This document shows positions 19,644 through 21,110 of a stretch of 21,110 bases of DNA, piece after piece. The stretch spans positions 1-21,110 of the forward strand of contig DLKG01000024.1 of assembly GCA_002490315.1 (NCBI GenBank), written 5' to 3'. How positions within the stretch are numbered: the stretch's first letter is position 1; the number at the start of each line of letters is the position of its first letter. The DNA is from Prevotella sp. UBA7594. GTDB taxonomy: Bacteria > Bacteroidota > Bacteroidia > Bacteroidales > Bacteroidaceae. The position numbers and the translations under genes are program-made. The notes beneath the pieces are model-generated. The model saw only the letters and a list, made by a program, of their open reading frames with translations, did not search any database and was not told the DNA's origin.

Positions 19644-19814
19644 TGTGGAGATGCAGTCAAGATATACGGCGGTTCGCCTTCCACGTGTTTTTTTGCCCTT
19701 CGCGGCGGATAAGCATGAGAGTTGTAGCAGACGAGGAAGTGCGATCCGCCTTTTTTCGTACCCTATCGTCAAACCGCGCCGGACGGATTCCCGGCAACAA
19801 GGCTACAACTCTCA
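19644..19814 (+). promoter_or_regulatory. Attenuator-like leader with T-run hairpins
   Basis: A stem GTGGA...TCCAC (about 19644-19685) is followed by TTTTTTT. GGCGGAT (19704-19710) pairs with ATCCGCC (19744-19750) followed by TTTTTT. Inside that loop TGAGAGTTGTAGC (19716-19728) mirrors GCTACAACTCTCA (19802-19814) just before the next ATG. The interlocked order A-B-A'-B' makes a terminator and an alternative long-range pairing (or pseudoknot). Confidence 0.5.
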
Positions 19815-19819
19815 GTATT

Positions 19820-20164
19820 ATGCAAACAACTGCATCCCTTCAGCGCACAGCTCAACTGCGCCCGCTGAGCGTCAACACTCCGTCAGTCCGCAAGGCTCTC
19901 GGGGCATGGCTCAACGCAAAGAGCGAGTTATTCACCATCCTCTGCGGCTTCGACTGCACACGCCGCGAGGTACTCCGCGTCAACCTCTGCGCACTCTTCA
20001 TCATCGTCGGCGCTGCCGCCGCCGAGACATCACTTCTCACCACCCTCGTCTGTGTAGCCCTCGCGGGCTACAATGTCTACCGGCTCAACCAAGAAGACAA
20101 CGACAACTGGCTACACGACGAGGAGCAAATCGAAGCCGAAGCCGAGAAAGGAGGCCGCCGATGA
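19820..20164 (+). CDS. Small membrane protein opening the last operon
   Basis: 114 residues from MQTTASLQRTAQLRPLSVNT; the frame is open further up (ATG at 19715), but that part is attenuator-like DNA. Residues about 50-90 (REVLRVNLCALFIIVGAAAA, then ETSLLTTLVCVALAGYNVYR) are two membrane helices with a short turn, followed by an acidic tail (DNDNWLHDEEQIEAEAEKGG). The stop overlaps the next ATG (ATGA). I do not recognise a family. It heads a run of at least three tightly overlapping genes. Confidence 0.6.
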   Translation: MQTTASLQRTAQLRPLSVNTPSVRKALGAWLNAKSELFTILCGFDCTRREVLRVNLCALFIIVGAAAAETSLLTTLVCVALAGYNVYRLNQEDNDNWLHDEEQIEAEAEKGGRR

Positions 20165-20679
20165 ACATCAATAGTATGGCCGATTTCCAGAATAGGGCAA
20201 AGTTCCTTTCTTCGCAGTCCGTAATTCTTGTCAAGATACGCCAACCTCTAAACAGATTTCAGGAGGAGGCAGTCAATATCGTGTCATGCGCCATGCACGG
20301 TGTGGTGTTCGACACTGAAGGTCTTACGACAATAAAGGATGATATCGTGCGTGTGATCAAGAAGCTCGACAGCAAGTTCCCGCGCAAGCACAAGCATCTT
20401 GAGTTCCTCTTCAGCGAGAGTACATCCGACCCTCTCGGCAACTGCGACACTGCACGCCTTATGGTATTCGACTCTAAGTGCAACGAGGCTACTGAATTCA
20501 TGTCCGTGTGGTTCATGCCTCTTCATGGCATCGGCGACTACAGCCGGCTCTCCGGAGGCTCTTGGCACTTCTTCGTCGTCCCGTTCAAAGACAATAACCC
20601 TGCCTACGGTTGGGTTGACAAGTACAACGATTATCTCTTCTCTGAAGACAACACAAACAAGAAAGGAGGTGCCAAATGA
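20161..20679 (+). CDS. Unknown soluble protein
   Basis: 172 residues beginning MNINSMADFQNRAKFLSSQS. It is alpha/beta in appearance with no membrane helix or Cys motif; the C-terminal part has a compact beta-looking region (LSGGSWHFFVVPFKDNNPAY). ATGA overlap with the gene before and ATGATG overlap with the gene after show co-translation. An AAAGGAGG (20662) serves the next gene. I do not recognise it, and its partners in the same operon give no clear function. Confidence 0.6.
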   Translation: MNINSMADFQNRAKFLSSQSVILVKIRQPLNRFQEEAVNIVSCAMHGVVFDTEGLTTIKDDIVRVIKKLDSKFPRKHKHLEFLFSESTSDPLGNCDTARLMVFDSKCNEATEFMSVWFMPLHGIGDYSRLSGGSWHFFVVPFKDNNPAYGWVDKYNDYLFSEDNTNKKGGAK

Positions 20680-21110
20680 TGACCCTTGAGCAATTCCAAC
20701 AGACTATCCTCAAGCCTCTGCGCGAACAGCGCGAGGCAGAGGTCAAGGAGTGCGCCGAGATTATTGCGGCAGCACAAGTGACACGCTCGTCGGCACTCGC
20801 ACAGATCGAAGCCGACGAGAATACGTTCTTCGCCGAGCAGCGCCGCCAGTGGCGCGAGTTCGAGCAACGGCAGAACGATGCCGCCCGCACCTTCCGCCAG
20901 AAGATGCGCGACCGCCGTGCCGAGCTTACCCAGCTCAACCTCAAGACCGTCTACGACAACAAGGCTCGCCGGCGCATGGCTTTCGAGCAATACACCGATG
21001 CCGTTGGCCGTGCCTTCGCCCAGTACAACACCGAGCGTATGCAGCAGGGCGAGGCTCCCGTGACTTACGATGATATCAAACTTTTAAAACAGAAGGAGAA
21101 TAGCAATGAA
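20676..21110 (+). CDS. Coiled-coil protein, 3' end outside the window
   Basis: At least 145 residues from MMTLEQFQQTILKPLREQRE, with a second ATG at 20679. It is one long charged helix with heptad-like spacing (SALAQIEADENTFFAEQRRQ, WREFEQRQNDAARTFRQKMR) and would form a coiled-coil rod. The frame does not stop before base 21110. A further start (AAGGAGAATAGCAATG) at 21106 suggests that another overlapping gene begins here. Long helical rods of this sort act as scaffold, tape-measure-like or adaptor proteins in phages, but nothing identifies this one. Confidence 0.6.
   Translation, partial: MMTLEQFQQTILKPLREQREAEVKECAEIIAAAQVTRSSALAQIEADENTFFAEQRRQWREFEQRQNDAARTFRQKMRDRRAELTQLNLKTVYDNKARRRMAFEQYTDAVGRAFAQYNTERMQQGEAPVTYDDIKLLKQKENSNE

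Overview
The window looks like temperate-phage-type or phage-derived mobile DNA in a Bacteroidales host. The host call rests on repeated Bacteroidota promoter signatures (TTTG, about 20 nt, TAnnTTTG), weak Shine-Dalgarno use, a DUF5053-like protein, and protein styles typical of gut Bacteroidales prophages. A family within Bacteroidales (for example Muribaculaceae) cannot be fixed from the sequence. The structural genes look more GC-rich than the small flanking genes and intergenic regions.

Layout. (1) 1-1.9 kb is a control region: the end of a membrane protein, an XRE-type repressor on the minus strand, and, divergent from it, a small HTH protein and a LuxR-type HTH regulator behind a promoter with two matched palindromic operator sites. 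(2) 1.9-5.5 kb holds an unknown gene and a large primase/SF3-helicase protein. A strong terminator follows, then a 190-bp array of about ten TCACAAA-like iterons, a good candidate replication origin. (3) 6.1-14.0 kb is the virion assembly and packaging run: two unknown genes, a ClpP-type protease fused to a scaffold-like tail, the major capsid protein, a possible tail-tube protein, an unknown helical protein, a phospholipase-D-fold protein, two small-terminase-like proteins and the large terminase. (4) 14.0-16.9 kb is cargo: a hicAB toxin-antitoxin pair, about 800 bp of palindrome-rich noncoding DNA, a phosphoribosyltransferase and a RadC/JAMM protein. (5) 16.9-21.1 kb carries small genes (a DUF2335 membrane/holin-like protein, a DUF5053-like protein, several tiny membrane or coiled-coil proteins) interleaved with promoters, operators, terminators and probable small RNAs, ending in a three-gene overlapping operon that leaves the window.

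How it fits together: the early switch decides expression of the helicase-primase, which would replicate the element from the iterons. The late run builds and fills capsids. The hicAB, RadC and phosphoribosyltransferase genes are typical accessory cargo. No integrase, portal or tail assembly gene is recognisable here, so either they lie outside the window or the element is a capsid-encoding satellite that borrows them.

The most unusual material is in noncoding DNA: the iterons; the hicAB 3' end, which is complementary to the hicA start; a probable terminator-ended small RNA near 19.5 kb with a second inverted copy of its 5' part downstream; and tandem promoters spaced exactly 100 bp apart around a 25-residue hydrophobic peptide.
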